Assembly: GCF_000389635.1 (NCBI RefSeq) | Contig: NC_021182.1 | Location: forward strand, 2,418,001-2,482,000 | From: Clostridium pasteurianum BC1 | GTDB taxonomy: Bacteria > Bacillota > Clostridia > Clostridiales > Clostridiaceae | Length of the DNA: 64,000 nt | Direction: 5' to 3' | Part shown: positions 46,340-55,698 of the stretch, piece by piece | How the letters are laid out: each line of letters begins with the position of its first letter | Numbering within the stretch: the first letter of the stretch is position 1 | Notes under the pieces: model-generated | The model's input: only the letters and a program-made list of their open reading frames with translations | The model's database searches: none | Told to the model about the DNA's origin: nothing | Position numbers and translations under genes: made by a program

Positions 46340-46423
46340 TGAGTTTTACTGTTAAATTCTTGTTAATAATATTAAATTTAAATTTTAAAAGTACTATATA
46401 TGCTAATATAATAGAGGTGGAAA

Positions 46424-47131
46424 ATGAATATTACCGTTGATAATTACCAATTTATAAATTTTGAAGATGACAATATAAGAATTAATTTTTCTACTGCAAA
46501 GAATAATCTAGATTTTAATATGTCAACTTCTGAAGGAATAGAAAATCTTGAAAATATAAAAAAGTGGTTTCAAGTTGAGGAGGTAGGTTATCTTAAACAG
46601 ACTCATAGTGATAAAATATATTTATATGATGGTATTGTTCATGAAGGTGATGCAATAATTACGGACAAGCCCAATGTGGCAATTGGAGTATTTACTGCTG
46701 ATTGTGTGCCAGTTTTAATTTATAGTAAAGATAGATCTATAATAGCGGCGGTACACAGCGGTTGGAAAGGTACATTTCTCGAAATTGTATATAAGACTAT
46801 AAAAAGAATTGTAGATATGTATTCTGTAGATGTAAAGGACATTAAAGTTTATATAGGTCCTCATAATAGGGAATGCTGTTACGAATTTGGAAAAGATATA
46901 GCTGAAAAATTTTATGAAAAAGACATATATAAAAACATAAAATTTTATAATAATGGTAAACTTAATCTAGAGGCTTGCATACTAAGGCAACTTGTAAAAA
47001 TTGGAGTTCTTAAAGAAAATATAAAAAGTTTAAATATTTGTACATTTTGTAATGATAGATATGAGCTCTTCTCCTATAGGAAACAAAAGGTGAATTATGG
47101 GAGAATGTATTCTTTTATATATATGAAGTGA
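46424..47131 (+). CDS. pgeF: PgeF/YfiH family protein (peptidoglycan editing factor, former laccase domain protein)
   Basis: The 235-residue protein belongs to the YfiH family, which in E. coli removes misincorporated L-Ser from peptidoglycan precursors. Members also show polyphenol oxidase or adenosine phosphorylase activity. The metal ligands are present: H61 (LKQTHSD), C94 (TADCVPVLI) and H111 (VHSGWKGT). The C-terminal CTFCNDRYELFSYR is typical. It precedes phoP by 21 bases and is likely in the same transcript, with no evident functional link to phosphate. Confidence 0.9.
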   Translation: MNITVDNYQFINFEDDNIRINFSTAKNNLDFNMSTSEGIENLENIKKWFQVEEVGYLKQTHSDKIYLYDGIVHEGDAIITDKPNVAIGVFTADCVPVLIYSKDRSIIAAVHSGWKGTFLEIVYKTIKRIVDMYSVDVKDIKVYIGPHNRECCYEFGKDIAEKFYEKDIYKNIKFYNNGKLNLEACILRQLVKIGVLKENIKSLNICTFCNDRYELFSYRKQKVNYGRMYSFIYMK

Positions 47132-47152
47132 TGATATTGGAGGTACAGTTTT

Positions 47153-47851
47153 ATGGCTGGAGAAAAAATATTAATTGTAGATGATGAAGAACATATTATA
47201 GAACTAATAAAATTTAATTTAGAGAACAATGGTTATAAAGTAATATGTGCTAATAATGGAAATGACGCAGTTAAACTTGCTAAGAGTGAGATTCCTCAAC
47301 TTATACTATTGGATTTAATGCTTCCTGGATTGGATGGTTATGATGTTTGCAGGGAGATAAGAAAAGATCCTTCTATTTCAACTGTACCTGTAATTATGAT
47401 TACAGCTAAAAGTGAAGAAATTGATAAAATATTGGGGCTTGAACTGGGGGCAGATGATTATATAACGAAACCATTTTCTATAAGAGAAATGATGGCAAGA
47501 GTAAAGGCCATGTTAAGGAGAGCAAAAACTCAATATCATGATGATACTTATGCAATTGCTGACATAAATATTGACTTTCAAAAACATGAAGTGATAAAAC
47601 AAAATAAAAAAGTAGAATTAACTTTAAAAGAATTTGAATTACTTCAGATTCTTATAAAAAATAAGGGAAGAGTTATGACTAGAGACTTTTTACTGGATAA
47701 GGTTTGGGGATATGAATATATGGGGGAAACTAGAACCGTTGATGTACATATAAGGCATTTAAGACAGAAGATTGAAGATGACGATAAAAATCCAAAATAT
47801 ATTGAAACCATTAGAGGTATTGGATATAGATTTAATTATAATGGGGAATAA
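47153..47851 (+). CDS. phoP: Phosphate-type response regulator (OmpR/PhoB family)
   Basis: The 232-residue protein has a receiver domain with acidic pocket D10 and D11, phosphoacceptor D54 (ILLDLMLPG) and K104-type VIMITAKSEE, and an OmpR winged-helix DNA-binding domain with TLKEFELLQIL and TVDVHIRHLRQKIEDD. Placement with a PAS-containing kinase and pstSCAB-phoU marks it as the phosphate regulator. GGAGGT precedes the ATG. The stop is one base before the phoR start. Confidence 0.92.
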   Translation: MAGEKILIVDDEEHIIELIKFNLENNGYKVICANNGNDAVKLAKSEIPQLILLDLMLPGLDGYDVCREIRKDPSISTVPVIMITAKSEEIDKILGLELGADDYITKPFSIREMMARVKAMLRRAKTQYHDDTYAIADINIDFQKHEVIKQNKKVELTLKEFELLQILIKNKGRVMTRDFLLDKVWGYEYMGETRTVDVHIRHLRQKIEDDDKNPKYIETIRGIGYRFNYNGE

Positions 47852-47852
47852 T

Positions 47853-49559
47853 ATGAAAAAGAAGATTATACTTTATACCTTAGCAACTGTGTTTTTTACA
47901 TTAATAATAGTAACTTTACTTTTTATATCTCTAATCAATTATCAATATGAACAAAACACTAAATCAAGTCTTAAGAGCAATAATGAATTTATTATAAAAA
48001 TTCTTGATCCTAATAATGTAAGTAAAAACAGAGAATTTCTAAATGAAGAATATGGCAATTCTAATATAAGCGTTACTTTTATAGATAAATATAATAATAT
48101 TATGTTTAATTCAGATAAAGATTTTAAAAAATCCAGCGAAAATTCCTATTTTGAAATTAGTACGGCTAAAGAAAATAATGATTCTTACGCTATAAGATAT
48201 AGTAATACATTAAACAAAAATGTTATGTATGCTGCAATTAAATATAATGATTATATTATTAGAAGTGCACAACCATTGAATTTTATAGAAACATTAAAAA
48301 TGTCTTACTTAAGATATTATTCTCTCATGATATTAATAACCTTTTTAGTATCTTTATGGTTTGCAAAAAAATTATCTAATATTATTATAAAACCAATAAA
48401 GGATTTAGAGACTATTGCGGATATGGTAGATAGAGGAGAAATCAAAAAAACTATCATGATTGATTCTGATGATGAATTAGGTAGTCTTGGGAAAAAATTT
48501 AATAATATGGCAGAAAAATTGAAACTTACCATGAAGGATTCATTAGATAAACAAAATAGAATTGAGGCCATACTAAAAAGTATGGAAAGTGGAGTTGTTG
48601 CAGTAGACAGAAAACGTAAAGTTATAATGATTAATCCCTATGCTGAAATGTTATTTGGTATAGAAAAAAATATTATAGGTGAAAGTCTAATGGACAGCAT
48701 TAGAGATTTTGAAATTGAAGATGTATTTAAATCTGGTTCTAATGGATTTAAGGAAATTAAAATATTGTGGCCGCAGGAGAAAGTTATTAGAATTAAAACT
48801 GCAGATATAGTTGATGAGGAAAAAAATATTGGTAAAGTAGCAGTATTTCAAGATATAACTGATATTAGAAAACTTGAAAATATGAGGTCTCAGTTTGTGG
48901 CAAATGTTTCTCATGAATTAAAAACACCTTTAACATCAATAAAAGGATTTACGGAAACCTTAAAATATGTCAAAGATAATGAAAAGAGAATTCAATTTTT
49001 AGATATAATTGATGAGGAAGTAGAGAGGTTAACTAGGTTAATAAATGATATTCTAAGTCTATCACACATAGAAGCACAAAAGAAAATGAAGCAGGAAGTG
49101 TTTTTTGTAGATGAGATAGTAGACAATGTGTATAATTTAATGAAAAATACAGCTGAAAATAAGAATATATCTTTATCTGTTGTGGAAAATTCACGCATAA
49201 AGCTTTTAGGAGATAAAGATAGATTTAAACAGATGCTAATTAATTTAGTTGATAATGCCATAAAGTATTCTGAAAATAATGATAGTGTCTATATGTCCTC
49301 AATTATAGAGAATGATGTATGCATTATATACGTTGAAGACACTGGCTTAGGTATATCACAGGAACATATTAAGAGACTTTTTGAAAGGTTCTATAGAGTA
49401 GATAAAGCACGCTCTAGAGCAAAGGGAGGAACTGGTTTAGGCCTTGCCATTGTGAAACATATAGTTTTAAACTTTGGTGGAACTATTGAAGTGAAAAGTG
49501 AACTGGGTAAGGGAAGTAAGTTTGTTATAAAATTGCCATTATCAATGAATCTTACTTAG
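47853..49559 (+). CDS. phoR: Phosphate sensor histidine kinase PhoR
   Basis: This 568-residue membrane kinase has a helix at residues 5-28, an external ~125-residue domain, a second helix near 154-171, HAMP, PAS (SMESGVVAVDRKRKVIMINPYAEMLFG), HisKA with H354 in FVANVSHELKTPLTS, and an ATPase domain with NLVDNAIKYS, DTGLGIS and GGTGLGLAIV. It should phosphorylate the adjacent PhoP when phosphate is scarce. The ATG at 47853 has GGGGAA upstream. The last six residues LSMNLT and the stop come from a family A repeat and are identical to the RuvX tail. Confidence 0.92.
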   Translation: MKKKIILYTLATVFFTLIIVTLLFISLINYQYEQNTKSSLKSNNEFIIKILDPNNVSKNREFLNEEYGNSNISVTFIDKYNNIMFNSDKDFKKSSENSYFEISTAKENNDSYAIRYSNTLNKNVMYAAIKYNDYIIRSAQPLNFIETLKMSYLRYYSLMILITFLVSLWFAKKLSNIIIKPIKDLETIADMVDRGEIKKTIMIDSDDELGSLGKKFNNMAEKLKLTMKDSLDKQNRIEAILKSMESGVVAVDRKRKVIMINPYAEMLFGIEKNIIGESLMDSIRDFEIEDVFKSGSNGFKEIKILWPQEKVIRIKTADIVDEEKNIGKVAVFQDITDIRKLENMRSQFVANVSHELKTPLTSIKGFTETLKYVKDNEKRIQFLDIIDEEVERLTRLINDILSLSHIEAQKKMKQEVFFVDEIVDNVYNLMKNTAENKNISLSVVENSRIKLLGDKDRFKQMLINLVDNAIKYSENNDSVYMSSIIENDVCIIYVEDTGLGISQEHIKRLFERFYRVDKARSRAKGGTGLGLAIVKHIVLNFGGTIEVKSELGKGSKFVIKLPLSMNLT

Positions 49560-49718
49560 TGTGAGTTTGTATTACCACTAAGTTTAGATGAATTATCCAG
49601 GAACGTGTGGCGGTTATCTTCACCTTTAGAAAAGCGATTCAAACAAAATCAAAGATTTTGTTTGAATCGCTTTCATAGAGTGCGGTGGGAGTATTAGAGT
49701 GGATAGTCATCGGATAAA
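49539..49718 (+). repeat. Family A palindromic repeat (A4), overlapping the phoR 3' end
   Basis: The element starts inside phoR (TTATCAATGAATCTTACTTA) and runs through the CTTAGTG hairpin and TTTAGATGAATTATCC. Its left stem arm (GTGGCGGTTATCTTCACC) is diverged, but the right arm GGTGGGAGTATTAGAGTGG and end CATCGGATAA match A1 and A3. In its middle is a perfect 17-bp hairpin (GCGATTCAAACAAAATC with complement, loop AAA). It lies between phoR and the chemoreceptor gene and may uncouple them. Confidence 0.9.
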
Positions 49719-49747
49719 TAAATTTAATTACTATGAGTTTTTTATAT

Positions 49748-49770
49748 CACTAAACTTAGATGAATTATCT
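49748..49770 (+). repeat. Fragment of repeat family A
   Basis: CACTAAACTTAGATGAATTA at 49748 resembles the segment after the first hairpin of family A. It follows A4 by 30 bp and is probably a worn partial copy. The remaining spacer to 49869 shows nothing else. Confidence 0.5.
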
Positions 49771-49869
49771 TTTATAATTAACATGTAATTAATACTGGCT
49801 AAAATTGAATTAACATAAATAGGTTAATATTTAGTTGTTAATTACTACTCATTAAAGGGGAGATACTGC

Positions 49870-51990
49870 ATGAAAAAATTTAAGAAAACTGTATCAATGC
49901 TGAAATTTAAAGAACCTATATTAATATTGAAATTAAAAAAATCCATAGCAGCATTAAATTTTAGAAAGTCTATATCTTTAAAAATAATAGGAATTGTATC
50001 TTTAGCTATAATATTAGTTATGCTATTGGTAGGGGGAATTATATATTTCATAACTTATAATAAAATGTTAGATATGAGTAAAGAAAACATGAAGATTCTA
50101 TCTCAGGAAATAAGTGATAATTTTGATAGTTTGATATTAATACAAACTAGTGATGTGGGAAAGACAACTTCTGATATTGATGTAAATAAAGTTGCACTTG
50201 AAAATGCCAGTAATACAAAAGAAGTTTTTCAAAAGAATTATGGCGGTGATGTAGAAAAACTTAGGAATAATCTTAAACAGTATGCAGCTTTAAATAAATA
50301 CAATGAAAATATATTTGTTACAGATAAAAATGGATTAGTTATTACTTGCAGTAATGATGGTTTTTTGAGATTTGATTTAAGTAATAATGACTATATTCAG
50401 CAAGCTTTAACAGGGAAAAGCGTTATGAGTAGTGTATATACTTCAGTAATATCAATTAAGCCAGTAGTTACTTTTGTACAATCTATAAAGGATGATAAGG
50501 GAAATATAATTGGACTTGTTGGCAAGAATATTTTTACTGATTATTTTTCTAGCAAACTTGACAATTTTAAATTTTTGAATTCAGGCTATGCATTTATTGT
50601 AGATGGATCTCAAAATACCATATATAGTCCTATAAAAAGAGATATTAATAAAAAGGTAGATATTAAGCCTATTTATAATCTGTCTAAAGATAAAAAATTT
50701 TTAGGTTCTAAAAATTCAAAGGAAATAGAATATAATTACGATGGCAAAAAATACTTCTCAAATTCTACAAGTATACATGAATTAAATGCCATGGTAGTTC
50801 TTACAGTGGGACAAAATGAAATTGAAAGAGCACCAAAGGCTATAGGTACAGTTATAATAATATTGAGTTTAATGTTGATTATAGTAATAACTCTGTCTTT
50901 AAATGTAATAATCAGAAAGATTTTTGAACCAATGAATTTATTAATTAAAAATACTCACGAGATATCAAAGGGAAATCTTACTGTAATAAATGAAATAAAA
51001 TCTAAAGATGAAGTTGGAAAACTTACTTTAAGCTTTAATAATATGACCCTTGATTTAAAAAATCTTTTAATTGAGATAAAGAATACCATTAAGGGTCTTA
51101 TACATATAAATAGTATAGTAAAAAGTGCTCAACAGGATACTGTTACAGGTATGGAAATAATAAATAAAAGTACTGAAAATATATCAAAAGATACTATGAA
51201 GATGTTTAATGCAGTTGAATGGAGTTTTAATTCATTTAGCAAAATAAAAGACAAACTTTTAAACATTAAAGATCAATCAGGAAAAGTTTTAGAGGAGGCA
51301 ACTAAAATTCGGGAAATAAATAAACGGGGAATTTATACTATAGATGAATTGAAAAATGTTAATATAGAGTCAAATATGAGAATGAATGATGCCAGTGACT
51401 CCTTTAAAAAATTAAATGACAATTTAAAAAATATAACAAACATAGTAGGAGCAGTAACAAATATATCAAAACAGACACATATACTTTCTTTAAATGCATC
51501 CATAGAAGCAGGAAGATATGGAGAAATAGGAAGAGGATTTAATGTAGTGGCTATTGAAATAAAGAAATTATCTCAAAATATTTTTTTGCAAATGAATAAA
51601 ATAGAGGAAATTGTAGAATCATTAAATTTAGATATGTATTCTGCTGAGGAAAAAATACAAAATGCAAGGCAGGTTACATTATCTCAATCTCAATTTGTGA
51701 AGAATACCATAGATAACTATAATAATATGCTTAATTCTACAGAAGGTATAGTTAATTACATAGATGAGGTAGATAAGAGCATAGAGGACCTAAATGATAA
51801 AAATGATTCTATGTATGAAAAGTTAAATGAAGTTAAAGAAGCTTGTGAGGATTTCAATGAGTCAATAGAAGCAGTAAAACAAGTAGTAGTAGAGCAATGT
51901 GATGGTACAAAAAATATGAATAATATTATAGATAAAATGGGAAAAAATACAGAAAATATAGTTGTTAGTATAAATAAATTTACTGTATAA
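49870..51990 (+). CDS. Methyl-accepting chemotaxis-type receptor with divergent signalling tip
   Basis: The 706-residue protein has a basic N-terminal stretch with three ~10-residue repeats (LKFKEPILI, LKLKKSIAA, LNFRKSISL), a membrane helix near 37-62, a large external dCache-like sensor, a second helix near 323-347, HAMP, and a coiled-coil signalling domain. The hairpin tip reads ISKQTHILSLNASIEAGRYGEIGRGFNVVA against the usual [21 protein letters not shown], so CheW/CheA contacts may be changed. It lies between phoR and pstS, which suggests a phosphate-related signal, but the ligand is unknown. It begins after AAAGGGGAGA. Confidence 0.85.
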   Translation: MKKFKKTVSMLKFKEPILILKLKKSIAALNFRKSISLKIIGIVSLAIILVMLLVGGIIYFITYNKMLDMSKENMKILSQEISDNFDSLILIQTSDVGKTTSDIDVNKVALENASNTKEVFQKNYGGDVEKLRNNLKQYAALNKYNENIFVTDKNGLVITCSNDGFLRFDLSNNDYIQQALTGKSVMSSVYTSVISIKPVVTFVQSIKDDKGNIIGLVGKNIFTDYFSSKLDNFKFLNSGYAFIVDGSQNTIYSPIKRDINKKVDIKPIYNLSKDKKFLGSKNSKEIEYNYDGKKYFSNSTSIHELNAMVVLTVGQNEIERAPKAIGTVIIILSLMLIIVITLSLNVIIRKIFEPMNLLIKNTHEISKGNLTVINEIKSKDEVGKLTLSFNNMTLDLKNLLIEIKNTIKGLIHINSIVKSAQQDTVTGMEIINKSTENISKDTMKMFNAVEWSFNSFSKIKDKLLNIKDQSGKVLEEATKIREINKRGIYTIDELKNVNIESNMRMNDASDSFKKLNDNLKNITNIVGAVTNISKQTHILSLNASIEAGRYGEIGRGFNVVAIEIKKLSQNIFLQMNKIEEIVESLNLDMYSAEEKIQNARQVTLSQSQFVKNTIDNYNNMLNSTEGIVNYIDEVDKSIEDLNDKNDSMYEKLNEVKEACEDFNESIEAVKQVVVEQCDGTKNMNNIIDKMGKNTENIVVSINKFTV

Positions 51991-52000
51991 AATTGGAATG

Positions 52001-52038
52001 TTAAATTATATTAACAAAGGTATAATATTATATTAACG
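52001..52038 (+). promoter_or_regulatory. Pho-box-like direct repeats before pstS
   Basis: TTAAAT (52001), TTAACA (52011), ATAATA (52022) and TTAACG (52033) follow each other at 10-11-bp steps, one helix turn apart. Gram-positive PhoP binds TT(A/T/C)ACA repeats at this spacing. The array lies ~72-109 bp before the pstS start and is the likely site of PhoP control. Confidence 0.5.
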
Positions 52039-52109
52039 TTATTCTGATATTATTACTTTGTAAGATAAATGATAACAATATTTTTTATAGTTTGAATGGA
52101 GGTACCCTT

Positions 52110-53015
52110 ATGAAAAGTAAAAAACTTAAACTTGTGGTGACAGCGATAGCAATTACAGTGGTTGCTGGATTGTTTGCTGGATGTGGAAACAGCAGCAGTT
52201 CTTCAAATAATGCTACTGGTAATTCAAGTAATTCTTCAAGTTCAACACAAGCGGTTTCAGGTTCAATAACACTTTCAGGATCTACAGCTCTTCAACCTTT
52301 GGCAGAAAAGGCAGTAGATGGATTTAAAGCAAAAAATCCGGATGCAACAGTAAATGTACAAGGTGGCGGTAGTGGAACTGGATTAACACAGGTAAGCCAG
52401 GGAGCAGTAGATATCGGAAATTCAGATATTTTTGCTGAGGAAAAAGATGCAAATTTAGCTAAAGGCTTAGTGGATCACAAAGTTTGCGTTATTGGTTTTG
52501 CAGTAGTTACAAGTAAGGATGTAGATGTTACTGATCTTACTAAAGCTCAAATACAAGATATATTTACTGGTAAGGTAACAAATTGGAATCAAGTAGGTGG
52601 AAAGAATTTACCTATAAATGTTGTTCACAGAACAAGCGGTTCTGGTACTAGAGCTACATTTACTAAAACAGTTTTAGATGGAACTAAGGAAAACGATAGT
52701 GTAGGAACTACTCAGGATTCAAATGGTGCAGTTCAAACAGCTATGTCAAAGACATCAGGAAGCATAAGTTACTTAGCTTTATCTTATTTAACTGATGCTG
52801 TTAAGAATGACATAAAAGAAGTTAAAGTAGCTGGAGTAGATCCAACAGCGGCAAACATAACTTCAGGAAAATATCCTTTCTGGTCATATGAACATATGTA
52901 TACAAAGGGAGAAGCTACAGGAGTGGCTAAGGCATTTATTGATTATATTTCAAGCAATAAAGCCCTAATTGAAAAAACAGGCTATATAGCTTCTAGTGAT
53001 ATGAAAGTTAAATAG
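52110..53015 (+). CDS. pstS: Phosphate ABC transporter substrate-binding lipoprotein
   Basis: PstS captures phosphate outside the cell for PstCAB. The 301-residue precursor has a lipoprotein signal peptide with lipobox LFAGC and modified cysteine C25, then a Ser/Asn-rich linker. The mature part has ITLSGSTALQPLAEKAVDGF, GGGSGTGLTQV, IGNSDIF and HRTSGSGTRATF, which supply the phosphate-binding residues. ATG 52110 follows GGAGGTACC. It is first in pstSCAB-phoU; a hairpin follows it, which would let pstS mRNA exceed that of the rest. Confidence 0.96.
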   Translation: MKSKKLKLVVTAIAITVVAGLFAGCGNSSSSSNNATGNSSNSSSSTQAVSGSITLSGSTALQPLAEKAVDGFKAKNPDATVNVQGGGSGTGLTQVSQGAVDIGNSDIFAEEKDANLAKGLVDHKVCVIGFAVVTSKDVDVTDLTKAQIQDIFTGKVTNWNQVGGKNLPINVVHRTSGSGTRATFTKTVLDGTKENDSVGTTQDSNGAVQTAMSKTSGSISYLALSYLTDAVKNDIKEVKVAGVDPTAANITSGKYPFWSYEHMYTKGEATGVAKAFIDYISSNKALIEKTGYIASSDMKVK

Positions 53016-53023
53016 TAGATATT

Positions 53024-53051
53024 TTAGACTGGCTGCTTGCAGCCAGTCTAA
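53024..53051 (+). terminator. Hairpin between pstS and pstC (attenuator or mRNA stabiliser)
   Basis: TTAGACTGGCTG pairs perfectly with CAGCCAGTCTAA around CTTG. No T-tract follows, so it is more likely a 3' mRNA-protecting structure than a full terminator. Confidence 0.6.
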
Positions 53052-53086
53052 TGTCTTACAAAATTAAATTATTTGAGGTTGATTAT

Positions 53087-53977
53087 ATGGATAAAAGAAG
53101 TGTATGGCAAAAGATTAAAACAGAATATTTAGGCAGAGGCTTTTCTATAATTTGTGGATTGTTAATAGTAGTATTGACATTATCCATAATATTTTTTGTT
53201 GCGTCCAAGGGAATAAGAATATTTGTAAAGGATCATTATTCTCTGTCAAATTTTCTTTTTAGTTCCAGTTGGAAACCTGATGCTGATAAACCTGAATTTG
53301 GTGCTGCAATTTTTATTGTAGGTTCCACACTGGTATCTGTTGGTGCGGTAATAATAAGTGCACCTGTAAGTATAGCACTAGCAATTTTTATGAATTTAAT
53401 ATCCCCTAGGTTAGGAGAAAAAATCCTTCAACCTGCTTTGGAGTTGTTTGTGGGAATACCTTCCGTTGTATATGGATGGGTTGGCGTTATACTTTTAATA
53501 CCATTTATTAAAAGATTAGGTGGTGGAGTTGGTTTTAGTTTGATATCGGGAATTCTAGTACTCAGTATTATGATATTGCCAACTATTGCAAGCATATCTG
53601 CTGACGCAATAAAAACTATACCAAAGGATTACATAGAAGCTTCCTATGGACTTGGAGCCACTAGATGGCAGACTATTTATAGGGTGATTATTCCTGCAAG
53701 TAAAAGTGGGATTTTAACGGGAATTGTACTTGGTATTGCTAGGGCTTTTGGAGAAGCTTTAGCTGTTCAGATGGTCATAGGTAATACCTTGAAATTTGCT
53801 GATAAATTGACATCTCCTACAACTACTTTAACCAGTATATTAACTATGAGCATATCTAATACTGTCGACAACACTCCCTGGAATGATGCACTTTGGTCAA
53901 TAGCACTTATACTTTTATTAATATCTTTTATTTTTATAGTGCTAATAAGACTTTTGGGAAAAAGAGGTGAAGCATAA
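53087..53977 (+). CDS. pstC: Phosphate ABC transporter permease PstC
   Basis: The 296-residue inner-membrane permease has six predicted helices. The cytoplasmic coupling motif is EASYGLGATRWQTIYRVIIPASKSGILTGI-like, near residue 180. The N-terminus is MDKRSVWQKIKTEY, starting at the ATG preceded by TTGAGGTTG; an earlier in-frame ATG at 53051 falls in the hairpin and lacks a ribosome site. Its stop overlaps the pstA start by one base. Confidence 0.95.
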   Translation: MDKRSVWQKIKTEYLGRGFSIICGLLIVVLTLSIIFFVASKGIRIFVKDHYSLSNFLFSSSWKPDADKPEFGAAIFIVGSTLVSVGAVIISAPVSIALAIFMNLISPRLGEKILQPALELFVGIPSVVYGWVGVILLIPFIKRLGGGVGFSLISGILVLSIMILPTIASISADAIKTIPKDYIEASYGLGATRWQTIYRVIIPASKSGILTGIVLGIARAFGEALAVQMVIGNTLKFADKLTSPTTTLTSILTMSISNTVDNTPWNDALWSIALILLLISFIFIVLIRLLGKRGEA

Positions 53978-54861
53978 TGAAAGCTAAAACTTGTGATAAA
54001 ATAGCAACTGTGGTATTATATGTAATATCGGCTTTTATAGTTTTACTGCTTATAGGTTTTATAGGTTATATTATTTACAATGGAAGAAGTTCTTTAAATC
54101 TTCACTTTTTATTAGGAGATCCTAAAATTGCTGAGGCCGGTGGAGGAATAGGGCCACAATTGTTTAATTCCTTTTATATGCTTGTAATAGCGCTTATAAT
54201 AACTATACCTATTGGTATAGGAGCAGGCATATATATGTCTCAATATGCTAAAGATGGAAAAGTACTAGAGATAATTAGGTTATGCATTGAGACTATGGCG
54301 TCACTTCCCTCTATAGTTGTAGGGTTATTTGGATTATTAGTTTTTGTAACAATGACTCATTGGGGCTATACTTTATTATCAGGAGCACTAGCCATAACAG
54401 TTATAAATCTTCCAGCTATGACAAGAGTAAGTGAAAATGCTATAAAAGCTTCTGCAGCAAAGGTGAAAGAAGCTAGTCTTGGACTTGGTGCAACACAATG
54501 GCAAACCATACAGAAAGTAATACTTCCATCTGCAATGCCACAAATACTAACAGGTGTAATATTAGCATCAGGTAGAATATTTGGAGAAGCTGCTGCACTT
54601 TTGTACACGGCAGGAATGAGTGCACCTGTTTTAAAATATAGTAATATAAGTCTCACTGGCAAAGTTTCACCTTTTAGTCTTTTTAGGCCAGCAGAAACTT
54701 TGGCGGTTCACATTTGGAAATTAAATTCGGAAGGTATGGTTCCTGATGCTTCTAAAATAGCTAATGGTTCTTCAGCAGTATTGGTAATTATGGTTTTAGT
54801 ATTTAATGTTTTAGCAAGAATAATAGGAAAGAAAATATATAATTCTTATAGCGGAAAGTAA
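53977..54861 (+). CDS. pstA: Phosphate ABC transporter permease PstA
   Basis: The 294-residue second permease subunit has six helices and the coupling loop EASLGLGATQWQTIQKVILPSAMPQI. GGGIGPQLFNSFYMLV and GIGAGIYMSQYA are typical of PstA. The ATG shares a base with the pstC stop (TAATG), indicating coupled translation and equal amounts of both subunits. pstB follows after 12 bases. Confidence 0.96.
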   Translation: MKAKTCDKIATVVLYVISAFIVLLLIGFIGYIIYNGRSSLNLHFLLGDPKIAEAGGGIGPQLFNSFYMLVIALIITIPIGIGAGIYMSQYAKDGKVLEIIRLCIETMASLPSIVVGLFGLLVFVTMTHWGYTLLSGALAITVINLPAMTRVSENAIKASAAKVKEASLGLGATQWQTIQKVILPSAMPQILTGVILASGRIFGEAAALLYTAGMSAPVLKYSNISLTGKVSPFSLFRPAETLAVHIWKLNSEGMVPDASKIANGSSAVLVIMVLVFNVLARIIGKKIYNSYSGK

Positions 54862-54873
54862 GGGGGAACTAAA

Positions 54874-55623
54874 ATGGGTATAATTAAGACTAACAATTTA
54901 AATTTATTCTATGGAAATGTCCAAGCACTTAAAAGTATTAGTCTTGATATAGAAAAGAATTCTGTAACTGCACTAATTGGGCCGTCAGGGTGCGGTAAGT
55001 CTACATTTTTAAGAACTATCAATCGAATGAATGATTTAATTGAATCTGTAAGAATAGACGGAGAAGTGCTATTTGAGGATAAGAATATATATAAAGATTA
55101 TGATGAAATTCAATTGAGAAAACGAATAGGCATGGTGTTTCAAAAGGCAAATCCATTCCCTATGTCTATATATGATAATATTGCCTATGGGCCAAGAATA
55201 CATGGTATAAGAAGTAAAAATAAATTAGACGAAATTGTAGAAAAAAGTTTAAATGGTGCTGTACTTTGGGAGGAAGCAAAGGATAGATTAAAAGAAAGTG
55301 CCTTAGGACTTTCAGGAGGCCAGCAGCAAAGATTATGCATAGCTAGAACTTTGGCAGTGGAACCAGAGGTGCTTCTTATGGATGAACCTACTTCAGCATT
55401 GGATCCTATATCCACCTTAAAGGTTGAAGAACTGATGGATGAATTGAAAAAGAAATATACTGTAATAATAGTAACTCATAATATGCAGCAGGCTGGCAGA
55501 ATTTCAGATTACACAGCTTTTTTCTTAAATGGAGAGGTTGTTGAAGATGGAAAAACAGAAAGTATATTTTACAAACCAGTAGATAAGAGAACAGAGGATT
55601 ATATTACAGGTAGATTTGGTTAA
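54874..55623 (+). CDS. pstB: Phosphate ABC transporter ATPase PstB
   Basis: The 249-residue ATPase powers phosphate import. It has Walker [10 protein letters not shown], the Q-loop [20 protein letters not shown] that marks PstB, signature [16 protein letters not shown], Walker [13 protein letters not shown] and the H-switch [20 protein letters not shown] precedes the ATG. phoU follows, completing the usual order. Confidence 0.97.
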   Translation: MGIIKTNNLNLFYGNVQALKSISLDIEKNSVTALIGPSGCGKSTFLRTINRMNDLIESVRIDGEVLFEDKNIYKDYDEIQLRKRIGMVFQKANPFPMSIYDNIAYGPRIHGIRSKNKLDEIVEKSLNGAVLWEEAKDRLKESALGLSGGQQQRLCIARTLAVEPEVLLMDEPTSALDPISTLKVEELMDELKKKYTVIIVTHNMQQAGRISDYTAFFLNGEVVEDGKTESIFYKPVDKRTEDYITGRFG

Positions 55624-55698
55624 ATTTTTATTTTTAAATTCTATTTTGGGAATCAATTTAATATGGTATATGGTATATGATAAAAAGAGGTGATTTTA

